NCBI GenBank assembly: GCA_902494565.1
Contig: CABUTN010000040.1
Location: 1-14,299 of the forward strand
DNA from: an uncultured Collinsella sp.
Lineage (GTDB): Bacteria > Actinomycetota > Coriobacteriia > Coriobacteriales > Coriobacteriaceae
Direction: 5' to 3'
DNA: 14,299 nucleotides
Part shown: positions 1 to 6,971 of the stretch, piece after piece
How positions within the stretch are numbered: the stretch's first letter is position 1
Layout: every line of letters begins with the position of its first letter
Made by a program: the position numbers and the translations under genes
The notes under the pieces: model-generated
Told to the model about the DNA's origin: nothing
What the model saw: only the letters and a program-made list of their open reading frames with translations
Databases searched by the model: none

Positions 1-1188
1 ACCTCCGACGAGCCCGGCCACTTCCGCCTGTTCGTTGAGGGCGAGACGATCGTCGATGCCGACTACCGTCTGTTCTACGTGCACCGCGGCATGGAGAAGG
101 TCGCCGAGACGCGCCTGAACTATGACGCCGTGACGTTCCTCGCCGACCGCATCTGCGGCATCTGCGGCTGCGCCCACTCGGTGGCCTATGCCGAGGCCGT
201 CGAGCGCGCCCAGGGCATTCATGTCCCGCCGCGCGCCCAGTACATCCGCGCCATCATGCTCGAGGTCGAGCGTCTGCACTCACACCTGCTCAATATTGGC
301 CTCGCATCGCACTACACCGGCTTCGACTCCGGCTTCCAGCAGTTCTTCCGCGTCCGCGAGAAGTCCATGGACCTGGCCGAGAAGCTCTCCGGTCACCGCA
401 AGACCTACGGCCTCAACGTGATCGGCGGCGTGCGTCGCGACATTTTGGCCGAGCAGAAGCTCTCCACGCTCACGACCATCCACCAGCTGCGCTCCGAGGT
501 TCAGGAGCTCGTCGACGTCTTGCTCTCCACGCCCAACTTTATTGAGCGTACGAGTGGCATCGGCATCTTGGACCGCAAGATCGCACGCGACTTCTCGCCG
601 GTCGGCCCGCTCATGCGTGGCTCGGGCTATGCCCGCGACGTGCGCTTCGACCATCCCTTCGACGGCTACGCCGATCCGGATGTTCAGAAGATGCATGCTG
701 CCACGGCAGACACCTGCGATGCCTTCGGCCGTACCGCCGTCCGCATCCAGGAGGTCTACGATTCGATCGACATGATCGAGACCATGCTCGAGAACTGCCC
801 GTCGGGCCCCATCCTCACCACGGATTGGGAGTACACCCCGCACAAGTACGCCATCGGTGCCACCGAGGCGCCGCGCGGCGAGGACGTGCACTGGGCCATG
901 CTCGGCAATAACCAGAAGTGCTACCGCTGGCGCGCCAAGGCCGCCACGTACAGTAACTGGCCGGTCCTGCGCTACATGTTCCGCGGCAACACCGTGGGCG
1001 ATGCGGCGCTGATCGTTGGCTCGCTCGACCCGTGCTATTCCTGCACCGACCGCGTGACGGTGACCGATGTCGCCGCCAAGCGCGACCACGTGCTCGACAA
1101 GGAGCAGTTCGAGAACGTCTGGCGCGACAAGTCGCCGCTCGCGGGCGAGGGCACCATGGCCGCTCCGCTCGATGAGGAGGCGCTCTAA
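1..1188 (+). CDS. hycE: Formate hydrogenlyase [NiFe]-hydrogenase large subunit HycE (5' partial)
   Basis: This is the catalytic large subunit of a group 4 membrane-associated [NiFe] hydrogenase, which reduces protons to H2 with electrons from formate. The frame is open from base 1, so the start and the NuoC-like N-terminal part are cut off; 395 codons remain. The proximal Ni-Fe ligand motif R-x-C-G-x-C-x3-H is at bases 148-177 and the distal D-P-C-x-x-C motif at 1027-1044. The match to E. coli HycE is close throughout, including the FRLFVEGE segment near the start. In E. coli the maturation protease cuts after the Arg following DPCYSCTD; here that Arg is at 1051-1053, which leaves a 44-residue tail to remove. 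The protease gene hycI lies three genes downstream. The stop is 1 nt before hycF, consistent with one operon. The membrane subunits and HycB would be expected upstream of the window. Confidence 0.96.
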   Translation, partial: TSDEPGHFRLFVEGETIVDADYRLFYVHRGMEKVAETRLNYDAVTFLADRICGICGCAHSVAYAEAVERAQGIHVPPRAQYIRAIMLEVERLHSHLLNIGLASHYTGFDSGFQQFFRVREKSMDLAEKLSGHRKTYGLNVIGGVRRDILAEQKLSTLTTIHQLRSEVQELVDVLLSTPNFIERTSGIGILDRKIARDFSPVGPLMRGSGYARDVRFDHPFDGYADPDVQKMHAATADTCDAFGRTAVRIQEVYDSIDMIETMLENCPSGPILTTDWEYTPHKYAIGATEAPRGEDVHWAMLGNNQKCYRWRAKAATYSNWPVLRYMFRGNTVGDAALIVGSLDPCYSCTDRVTVTDVAAKRDHVLDKEQFENVWRDKSPLAGEGTMAAPLDEEAL

Positions 1189-1189
1189 T

Positions 1190-1906
1190 ATGCTGAAGCT
1201 TTGGAAGGTTAACGCCAAGGCCGGCGACGCGACGGTCAAGTACCCGTTTGCGCCGTTCCCCACCAACAAGGACATGCGCGGCAAGCCCGAGCACAATGCC
1301 GAGCTCTGCATCGCCTGCGGTGCCTGCGGCGTGGCGTGCCCGGCCGATGCCATTCGCATGGACACCGACCTTGCGGCCGATACCATTACCTGGTCAATCG
1401 ACTACGGCCGCTGCATCTTTTGCGGCCGCTGCGAGGAAGCCTGCCCCATGGAGGCCATCAAGCTCACCGAGGAGTTTGAGCTGGCCGTCATGAGCAAGGA
1501 CGACCTCACCAGCAAGAGCGTCTATGCGCTCGAGCACTGCTCGCGTTGCGGCAAGCCGTTTGCCCCGCACAAGGAGATCGACTATGCCAAGCGCCTGCTG
1601 CAAAAGGCCGGCGGCATGGAGGCCGAGCAGGCCGCCCGTACCGTCGGTATGTGCCAGGAGTGCAAGCGCGAGCTCGACGCCCTGCGCGCCGCCTCGGCCG
1701 TAAAGACCGGCAACGCGCACGGCATGGCTGCCAACGAGACGCTTGCGTCCGGCGAGCCCCAGGGCCCCGGCATGGAGTATCTGGGCGGCCACGGCGTGAA
1801 CCCGGAGTATATCGACCGCGAGCTCAACCCCGATGCGCCCGAGATTCCCGCCGGTCCGGCGCCGGTCGAGGGCATCATCATGGATTTTGAAACGAAGGAG
1901 GAGTAA
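1190..1906 (+). CDS. hycF: Formate hydrogenlyase iron-sulfur subunit HycF
   Basis: This ferredoxin-like subunit (238 aa) relays electrons between the formate dehydrogenase side and the hydrogenase in the peripheral arm of FHL. Two 4Fe-4S motifs of the C-x2-C-x2-C-x3-C-P type are at Cys40/43/46/50 and Cys75/78/81/85. Two further CxxC pairs (Cys117/120 and Cys155/158) also occur in E. coli HycF and could bind a metal. The frame is open upstream into hycE, but the ATG at 1190 is preferred: GAGGAGG at 1174-1180 lies 9 nt before it and the encoded N-terminus matches HycF. The protein is longer than the 180-aa E. coli form, with an extra Gly/Pro/Glu-rich C-terminal tail from about residue 165. It sits between hycE and hycG exactly as in E. 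coli. Confidence 0.95.
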   Translation: MLKLWKVNAKAGDATVKYPFAPFPTNKDMRGKPEHNAELCIACGACGVACPADAIRMDTDLAADTITWSIDYGRCIFCGRCEEACPMEAIKLTEEFELAVMSKDDLTSKSVYALEHCSRCGKPFAPHKEIDYAKRLLQKAGGMEAEQAARTVGMCQECKRELDALRAASAVKTGNAHGMAANETLASGEPQGPGMEYLGGHGVNPEYIDRELNPDAPEIPAGPAPVEGIIMDFETKEE

Positions 1907-1908
1907 CC

Positions 1909-2691
1909 ATGGCCGAACCCACGCTTTTGCCCGAGCGGCTTCAGTACCGCCCGACCAAGATCGAGCTCGACGAGAGCATCGAGAAGGCCAAGGCGACCCT
2001 TCTTAAGAAGATCAAGCGCTCGGTGTACGTCTACCGTGTCGACTGCGGCGGCTGCAACGGCTGCGAGATCGAGATCTTCGGTTCCATCACGCCCGTCTTT
2101 GACGTCGAGCGCTTTGGCATCAAGGTCGTGCCCTCGCCCCGTCACGCCGATGTGCTGCTGTACACCGGCGCCGTGACGCGTGCCATGCGCATGCCGGCCC
2201 TGCGCGCGTTTGAGGCCGCACCCGATCCCAAGATCGTGGTGTCCTATGGCGCGTGCGGCTGCACCGGCGGCATCTTCTACGACAACTACTGCGTCTGGGG
2301 CGGCACGGATAAGATTCTGCCGGTCGATGTCTACATCCCCGGCTGCCCGCCCAGCCCCGCGCAGACCGTCTACGGCTTTGCCATGGCACTTGGCCTGCTG
2401 GACCAAAAGCTCCATGCCGAGACTACGGTGGAGGCTGCCGGCGAGCAGGCCGATATCCTGCACCCCGGCGTGCCGTACAAGCTGCGCGTTGCCATCGAGC
2501 GCGAGGCTCGCGCCATGAGCGGCTACCGTTACGGCCGCGACCTGGCCAACGAGTTTATGGATACGCTCGAGGACGCGCCCAAGGGTGATATCCGCGGTGC
2601 TATGGCGCTGCTCATCGACAAGCAGGACGATCCGCGCCGCGTTGAGGTCTACTCGGCGCTGCAGGATCTGGTGCTGGCCGGAGGTCACTAG
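1909..2691 (+). CDS. hycG: Formate hydrogenlyase small subunit HycG (NuoB-like)
   Basis: This is the NuoB/PSST-type small subunit of group 4 hydrogenases (260 aa). It holds the proximal 4Fe-4S cluster next to the Ni-Fe site of HycE. Probable cluster ligands are Cys49 and Cys52 in the GGCNGCEIE motif, Cys116 in YGACG and Cys146 in PGCPP. A further Cys at 118 is not part of the usual set. Similarity to E. coli HycG is very high through VVPSPRHAD, TGAVTRAMR and CVWGGTDKI. A consensus AAGGAGG is placed a few bases upstream of the ATG, across the end of hycF, and the gene starts 2 nt after the hycF stop. The basic, helical N-terminal 35 residues probably form the docking segment. The C-terminal 60 residues carry the GYRYGR motif seen in HycG. 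Confidence 0.96.
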   Translation: MAEPTLLPERLQYRPTKIELDESIEKAKATLLKKIKRSVYVYRVDCGGCNGCEIEIFGSITPVFDVERFGIKVVPSPRHADVLLYTGAVTRAMRMPALRAFEAAPDPKIVVSYGACGCTGGIFYDNYCVWGGTDKILPVDVYIPGCPPSPAQTVYGFAMALGLLDQKLHAETTVEAAGEQADILHPGVPYKLRVAIEREARAMSGYRYGRDLANEFMDTLEDAPKGDIRGAMALLIDKQDDPRRVEVYSALQDLVLAGGH

Positions 2692-3273
2692 ATGGAGCTC
2701 ACGGACCGCTCTGGTTACTTTGCGGGCCCCGGTATGCTCGGCGGCTCCTTTGGCGATGCCTCGCGCGCAAGCGACGAGGCTGCCGAGGGCGTCGCCGACC
2801 CCTGCCTGGGCCATGCGCCCGACCAGGTGGTCTTCTATGAGCTCACGCGTAAGTTTGTGGAGACCGAGGAAGACGTTCCCCAGGAGGCCTGCGACGTGCT
2901 GTACTACACGCTCGCCGTGGGCCACCACACCGGCGTGCTCGATTGCTTTGAGCCGCGCCTGTCGGTGCCGGTGGATGTCTTCTATTCGCTCGTCGACGCG
3001 CTGCCGGAGGGGGAGGCCAAGACCAAGTTCGAGGCCATCCGCTCCTTTGGCGAGTGCCAGCTTGACAAGGCGGCGGTGCCGTCGCTGCTCGAGGCCTGCG
3101 ACACATTACTCGACGAGCGCGGTTTTCGCGGGTCGGCCAAGGCCGGCATCTCGGTGTTCGACGACGACTTTGGCCTGCATGCCCAACAGGTCGCGTTTCT
3201 GATGAAGTTCCGCGATCTGGTTGAGCGCGTGCGCGATGTGTCGGGCGTGTATCTGACGGGAAGGTTGCAGTAA
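2692..3273 (+). CDS. hycH: Formate hydrogenlyase maturation protein HycH
   Basis: HycH is needed for assembly of the hydrogenase part of FHL and is not a redox subunit; its exact biochemical step is unclear even in E. coli. The 193-aa product aligns with E. coli HycH from about residue 44 (VVFYELTRKF, then YYTLAVGHHTGVLDC) to the C-terminus. About 43 extra residues precede the conserved part. They are Gly/Ala/Asp-rich without a recognisable domain. The start at 2692 is supported by GGAGG at 2680-2684, 7 nt upstream, and it directly follows the hycG stop codon. The gene overlaps hycI by one base (TAATG), which suggests translational coupling. Confidence 0.88.
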   Translation: MELTDRSGYFAGPGMLGGSFGDASRASDEAAEGVADPCLGHAPDQVVFYELTRKFVETEEDVPQEACDVLYYTLAVGHHTGVLDCFEPRLSVPVDVFYSLVDALPEGEAKTKFEAIRSFGECQLDKAAVPSLLEACDTLLDERGFRGSAKAGISVFDDDFGLHAQQVAFLMKFRDLVERVRDVSGVYLTGRLQ

Positions 3274-3776
3274 TGGGTCGCGTTGTGGATGGTCGTGTGA
3301 ACGGAGCCCCATTTGCGGGTATCGTGCTCACGGCGGGAAGCGTGCTGCGCGCCGACGATGCCGCCGGCCCCGTGCTCTCCAAAAAGATGGAGGACACGCC
3401 TATCGCCGGTTGGTACACCATCGACGGCGGTCAGACGCCCGAGGATGACATCATCGAGGTCAAGCGCGAGCGTCCGCCGCGTTTGGTTTTGGTCGATGCC
3501 GCCGACATGGCGCTGCCCGTCGGCGCCATCCGCTTGCTCGACAAACACGATGTGGCCCGCAAGTCGATGTTCACCACGCATTCGCTTCCCTTGTCGATTC
3601 TGATCGAAGAGATTGAGCAATCGTGTGATGATATCGTCTTCGTCGGGATTCAGCCGGGCGACACGGAGTTCTACAACCCCATGTCCCCGGAAGTCTTTGA
3701 GGCCGTCGACGCCGTGTACGACGCCGTGGCCGCCAACGACTTTTCCCACTTTGTCCGCTTGGGGCAAGAGCAATAG
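3273..3776 (+). CDS. hycI: Hydrogenase 3 C-terminal maturation endopeptidase HycI
   Basis: HycI (167 aa, HybD/HyaD family, M52 peptidase) removes the C-terminal peptide of HycE after nickel insertion. By alignment to E. coli HycI the Ni-sensing residues Asp16, Asp62 and His90 correspond to Asp29, Asp75 (VDAADM) and His103 (TTHSLP), all present. The family signature GNxxxxDDGxGP is altered to GSVLRADDAAGP, with Ser for Asn and Ala for Gly. The GIQPG and YNPMSPEV segments also match. GGGAAGG at 3258-3264 lies 8 nt before the ATG, which overlaps the hycH stop by one base. The N-terminus is about 13 residues longer than in E. coli. Its predicted substrate, the 44-residue tail of HycE, is encoded in the same operon. 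Confidence 0.94.
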   Translation: MGRVVDGRVNGAPFAGIVLTAGSVLRADDAAGPVLSKKMEDTPIAGWYTIDGGQTPEDDIIEVKRERPPRLVLVDAADMALPVGAIRLLDKHDVARKSMFTTHSLPLSILIEEIEQSCDDIVFVGIQPGDTEFYNPMSPEVFEAVDAVYDAVAANDFSHFVRLGQEQ

Positions 3777-3815
3777 GAGCGCTTGTTCCTGCTGATTAGG
3801 AAAGAAGTGATTGAC

Positions 3816-4655
3816 ATGGCAGATTCCAAGGTGGAGTACCCCTCTCCCGATTGCCTGGCGCCCGCCGCGATCGAGGCCAAAACCGAGGCCGCCGGCGTGA
3901 CCAAGGCCAACCTGCCGGTCGCTAAGGCCTTTCTGTTGGCAATGTTCGCCGGCGCGTTTATCGCCTTCGGCGGCCTGTTCTTTACCGTGTTCTTGAGCGA
4001 CAGCACGCTGGGCTGGGGCGCTCAGCGCGTCGTGGGCGGTCTGTGCTTTTGCCTGGGCCTGGTGCTCGTGCTGGTGTGCGGCGCCGAGCTGTTTACCGGC
4101 AATTCGCTTATGGTCTGCGCACTCAAGAGCAAAAAGATCACCCTGGTTCAGATGCTTAAGGCCTGGGTCGTCGTGTGGGTCGGCAATTTTGTCGGTGCCC
4201 TGTTCATCGTCTTTTTGGTGTACATGGCCGGCATCTATAAGCTCAACGGCGAGGCGGTCGCCAACTCTATGGTGACCGTCGCCGCCGGCAAGGTGACGAT
4301 CGACTGGGTGACGATCTTCTTCCGCGGCATCCTGTGTAACATCTTTGTGTGCCTGGCCGTGTGGATCGGTACCGCCGGTAAGACCGTGGTCGATAAGGTT
4401 GTGGGCATTCTGCTGCCCATCGCCGCCTTTGTGGCCTGCGGTTTTGAGCACTGCGTCGCCAACATGTACTTTTTGCCCATGGGTGCCGTGATGCACGCGT
4501 GCGGCTATGGTGCCAAGGTCGCCGGCGCCGATGCGCTCAACGCTGCGGGCATTGCGTTTAACCTGTCCGCCGCCACGTTGGGCAACATCGTGGGCGGCGC
4601 GGTTCTGGTCGCGCTCGGCTACTGGTTTATCTACGCCAAGAAGTCCGAGGCGTAA
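3816..4655 (+). CDS. focA: FocA/NirC-family formate channel
   Basis: This is a pentameric inner-membrane channel of the formate/nitrite transporter family (279 aa), expected to move formate or formic acid across the cytoplasmic membrane. Six hydrophobic segments are visible between about residue 34 and 272. The AELFTGN motif follows the second of them. The conserved pore His is His212 in GFEHCVANM, matching His209 of E. coli FocA. The frame is open to a TTG at 3783, but the ATG at 3816 is preferred because AGGAAAG at 3798-3804 precedes it and FNT proteins begin at this point. It starts 39 nt after hycI and is followed by a strong terminator, so it probably closes the FHL operon. A nitrite or lactate preference cannot be excluded from sequence, but the FHL context favours formate. 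Confidence 0.92.
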   Translation: MADSKVEYPSPDCLAPAAIEAKTEAAGVTKANLPVAKAFLLAMFAGAFIAFGGLFFTVFLSDSTLGWGAQRVVGGLCFCLGLVLVLVCGAELFTGNSLMVCALKSKKITLVQMLKAWVVVWVGNFVGALFIVFLVYMAGIYKLNGEAVANSMVTVAAGKVTIDWVTIFFRGILCNIFVCLAVWIGTAGKTVVDKVVGILLPIAAFVACGFEHCVANMYFLPMGAVMHACGYGAKVAGADALNAAGIAFNLSAATLGNIVGGAVLVALGYWFIYAKKSEA

Positions 4656-4677
4656 GGTATCGTCTGTTTGACGTTGG

Positions 4678-4714
4678 GCCTCCCGCGGGGCGTTGCCGTG
4701 CGGGAGGCTTTTTT
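4678..4714 (+). terminator. Intrinsic terminator after focA
   Basis: A perfect 9-bp G+C-rich stem (GCCTCCCGC at 4678-4686 with GCGGGAGGC at 4700-4708, 13-nt loop) is followed by six T residues at 4709-4714. It lies 22 nt after the focA stop and separates the FHL operon from the following molybdoenzyme gene. The loop also contains G/C runs that could pair internally. Confidence 0.93.
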
Positions 4715-4777
4715 GGCCTGGGGCTCGTTGCCGGGCTTTTGGCCTGCTGTGTTTGGCTTGTGAAAGGGGTAATCGAG

Positions 4778-6895
4778 ATGGCATCTGCTTTGGAGCGTGA
4801 CGGTCGCGCCTTGGTGACCACATGCGGGGGATGCTATGCCGATTGCGCCTTTGCGGCACGCGTTGAGGACGGTCGCGTGGTGGCCGAGTTGCCGGTGCCG
4901 GGGCATCCGTGCGCTGCGCGTGCCCTGTGCGCCCGCGGACGGCATCGCCTGGCAATGCCGTTTGACGAGCGCGACCGCATCGTGCACCCCATGCGACGCC
5001 GCCAGGATGGCTCGGGGTTCGATGTGATTTCGTGGGACGAGGCGTTCGCGCAGATTGCCGAGCGCCTTTTGGGCATTGTTGACGAGTGCGGGCCTCGTGC
5101 GCTGGGCATGACGCTCGGTGTTCCCTCGTTCGACCGCTACTGGGCCTATCGCTTTATGCATGCGCTGGGCTCGCCCAACGTGTACGGTGCCGATGGCGCC
5201 TGCGAGGTAAGTCGTCTCACCGGATGGGAGCACAGTCTGGGCTATAGTCCCGCTTCCGACCTGGCGCATACCGATTGCATCATGTACCTGGGGCGTTCGC
5301 TGGTGGACTCGTCTTCGATGGGGGCCGTTGATGCGCTCAACGATGCACGCCGGCGCGGGGCGAAGATCATCGTGGTTGACCCCCGGCGCAGCGGCTCGGC
5401 TGCTATTGCCGATCGCTGGCTCCGCGTGCGCCCGGGCTGCGACTTGGCGCTGCTGTTGGGTATTGTCCACGTGTTGATTGCCGAGGACCTGTACGACCAC
5501 GAGTTCGTGGACCGCTATACCACGGGTTTTGACGAGCTGGCGCAGGCGGCCCGTGCTTGGACGCCCGAGTGGGCCGAGTCGATGTGCGACGTGCCGGCGG
5601 ACGATATCCGTGCGACTGCGCGTGATTTGGCTGCCGCGGCGCCTGCTGCGGTGGTGGACGCTGGCTTTCATGGTGGCATCGGTATCGCGTATGCCAATAG
5701 CACCCAGACCGCGCGTGCGATTTGTCTGGTCGATGTGCTGCTGGGCTGTATCGGGCATGCGGGCGGCGCGCTCAATCCTCCCACACCGCTTGTACTGGGC
5801 GACTTGGACCCTGTGCGTTTCGCGACGCCGCCGGTGCCGCGTGAGCCTAAGTTGGGGTCCGAGCGCTATCCACTGGTCGATCCGGTGCGCGGCCTGTGTA
5901 CGACCATCGGTCAGTCGATTCTTGCCGGCGATTTGCGTGGACTCATCGTCTATGCCAGTAACCCCGGTGCGGGCTATGGCAATGCGCAGGCTTGGTTGGG
6001 TATTTTGCAGCAGCTCGACTTGCTCGTGACGATTGATATTCGCTGGTCCGAGACAGCGCGCGCTTCTGATTTCGTGCTGCCCGACGTGACGTATTTGGAG
6101 GCCGACCGTGGCGTGGGAACGGTGACGGGCGCCAACGATGCGCGCGTGTTCTACCGCAACGCCGTGCTGCCCGTGCAGCATGACGGCACACGTCCCGGTC
6201 GAGAGATTTTTGCCGGTCTGGCGCAGGCGTGTGGCGTGGGCGAGTACTTCCAGCTTACGTCTGACGATCTGGCGGCTGCCCAGGTGGCGCCTTTTGGGAT
6301 CAATCTGGACGAGCTCAAGGAACGAGGCTGGGCCGACACGGGCGTTGCGTTGCCATCGCGTACGGGCGAGCCGGCGATTCCCTTGGATGGCGGCAAAATT
6401 GCGCTGGCAAGCGACGTATGGGAACGAGCCGGCCTGGGTCGTGTGCCCAACTGGATCGCTCCCATGGTGGAGCCCGGCCTGGGGATGTTTCGCCTCATTA
6501 GCGGCAACCGTCCCTTTGAGTCGCATACTTCGCGAAGGCTTGCGGCCCAAGGTGCCGCCGAGGCGGGCTCGGATCTGGATGCTGTGCAGATGAATGCCGA
6601 TGCTGCTGCGCACATGGGCATCGCCGACGGCGAGATCGTCGAGCTCGTGAGCGATATGGGCCGCGATCGCGTGCGCGTGGAGACGACGCCCTATCTGCAT
6701 CCGGGGTGCATCTTTACGTCGGCCGCCCCCGGTGGGCGTTCGTTTGGCTCCGATGCCGGTGGCGCTCAAGCCTTAGGCGTGGGCCCGCTCGACCATACGC
6801 CGCTGCGCTGGGACCCGTTGACGGGCGCCGCGCTCACCCAGGAAAACGCCGTTCGCGTGGAAAAGATCGCGGCGCGCGAGGATAATAGCGATTGA
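4778..6895 (+). CDS. Cytoplasmic molybdopterin oxidoreductase, DMSO reductase superfamily, substrate unknown
   Basis: This 705-aa protein is a single-subunit-sized member of the Mo/W-bis-MGD (DMSO reductase) superfamily. An N-terminal 4Fe-4S domain has Cys16, Cys19, Cys23 and Cys51 (C-x2-C-x3-C-x27-C). The Mo ligand is probably Cys142 (GACEVSR), aligning with Sec140 of E. coli FdhF. The MGD-binding parts follow (IIVVDPRRS, then YASNPGAGYGN). The C-terminal molybdopterin-dinucleotide domain covers about residues 565-700. No Tat or Sec signal is seen, so it should stay in the cytoplasm. The residue after Cys142 is Glu, whereas formate dehydrogenases have His there. This argues against a simple Cys-type FDH and leaves PhsA/PsrA-like, hydratase-like or other chemistry open. 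The ATG at 4778 is chosen over an upstream TTG (4739) because AAAGGGG at 4763-4769 is well spaced. No partner subunit is adjacent. The gene lies between a terminator and selA. Confidence 0.85.
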   Translation: MASALERDGRALVTTCGGCYADCAFAARVEDGRVVAELPVPGHPCAARALCARGRHRLAMPFDERDRIVHPMRRRQDGSGFDVISWDEAFAQIAERLLGIVDECGPRALGMTLGVPSFDRYWAYRFMHALGSPNVYGADGACEVSRLTGWEHSLGYSPASDLAHTDCIMYLGRSLVDSSSMGAVDALNDARRRGAKIIVVDPRRSGSAAIADRWLRVRPGCDLALLLGIVHVLIAEDLYDHEFVDRYTTGFDELAQAARAWTPEWAESMCDVPADDIRATARDLAAAAPAAVVDAGFHGGIGIAYANSTQTARAICLVDVLLGCIGHAGGALNPPTPLVLGDLDPVRFATPPVPREPKLGSERYPLVDPVRGLCTTIGQSILAGDLRGLIVYASNPGAGYGNAQAWLGILQQLDLLVTIDIRWSETARASDFVLPDVTYLEADRGVGTVTGANDARVFYRNAVLPVQHDGTRPGREIFAGLAQACGVGEYFQLTSDDLAAAQVAPFGINLDELKERGWADTGVALPSRTGEPAIPLDGGKIALASDVWERAGLGRVPNWIAPMVEPGLGMFRLISGNRPFESHTSRRLAAQGAAEAGSDLDAVQMNADAAAHMGIADGEIVELVSDMGRDRVRVETTPYLHPGCIFTSAAPGGRSFGSDAGGAQALGVGPLDHTPLRWDPLTGAALTQENAVRVEKIAAREDNSD

Positions 6896-6925
6896 TTGAC
6901 TCAGCCGATCGAATTGGCTGATAGT
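6896..6925 (+). promoter_or_regulatory. Candidate selAB promoter with an internal palindrome
   Basis: TTGACT (6896-6901) and GATAGT (6920-6925) are separated by 18 nt and resemble -35 and -10 boxes, placing a start near 6932, about 40 nt before selA. The inverted repeat TCAGCC (6901-6906) / GGCTGA (6916-6921) with a 9-nt spacer fills the gap between the boxes. It could be an operator, or a weak hairpin at the end of the previous gene. No T-run follows, so it is not a convincing terminator. This is inferred from sequence alone. Confidence 0.38.
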
Positions 6926-6971
6926 TTGACGTCCGAACGATTGATTCACCTTTGGTTTTGAAAGGCCGCAC

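Noticed and set aside
4631..6769. Very long open frame on the - strand (712 codons), opposite the molybdoenzyme gene; others at 2982-4955 and 12078-13463.
   Set aside because: These are expected in G+C-rich coding DNA with strong third-position bias. Their translations are low-complexity Arg/Ala/His/Gly-rich, lack known domains, and have no convincing start signals.
6893..6958. UGA at the end of the molybdoenzyme gene followed by a small hairpin, with an open frame of about 21 codons after it: possible C-terminal selenocysteine.
   Set aside because: The enzyme already ends at a normal family C-terminus, the Mo-ligand position is Cys142, the hairpin is short (6 bp) and very close to the UGA, and the extension has no recognisable motif. 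A promoter reading explains the same bases better.
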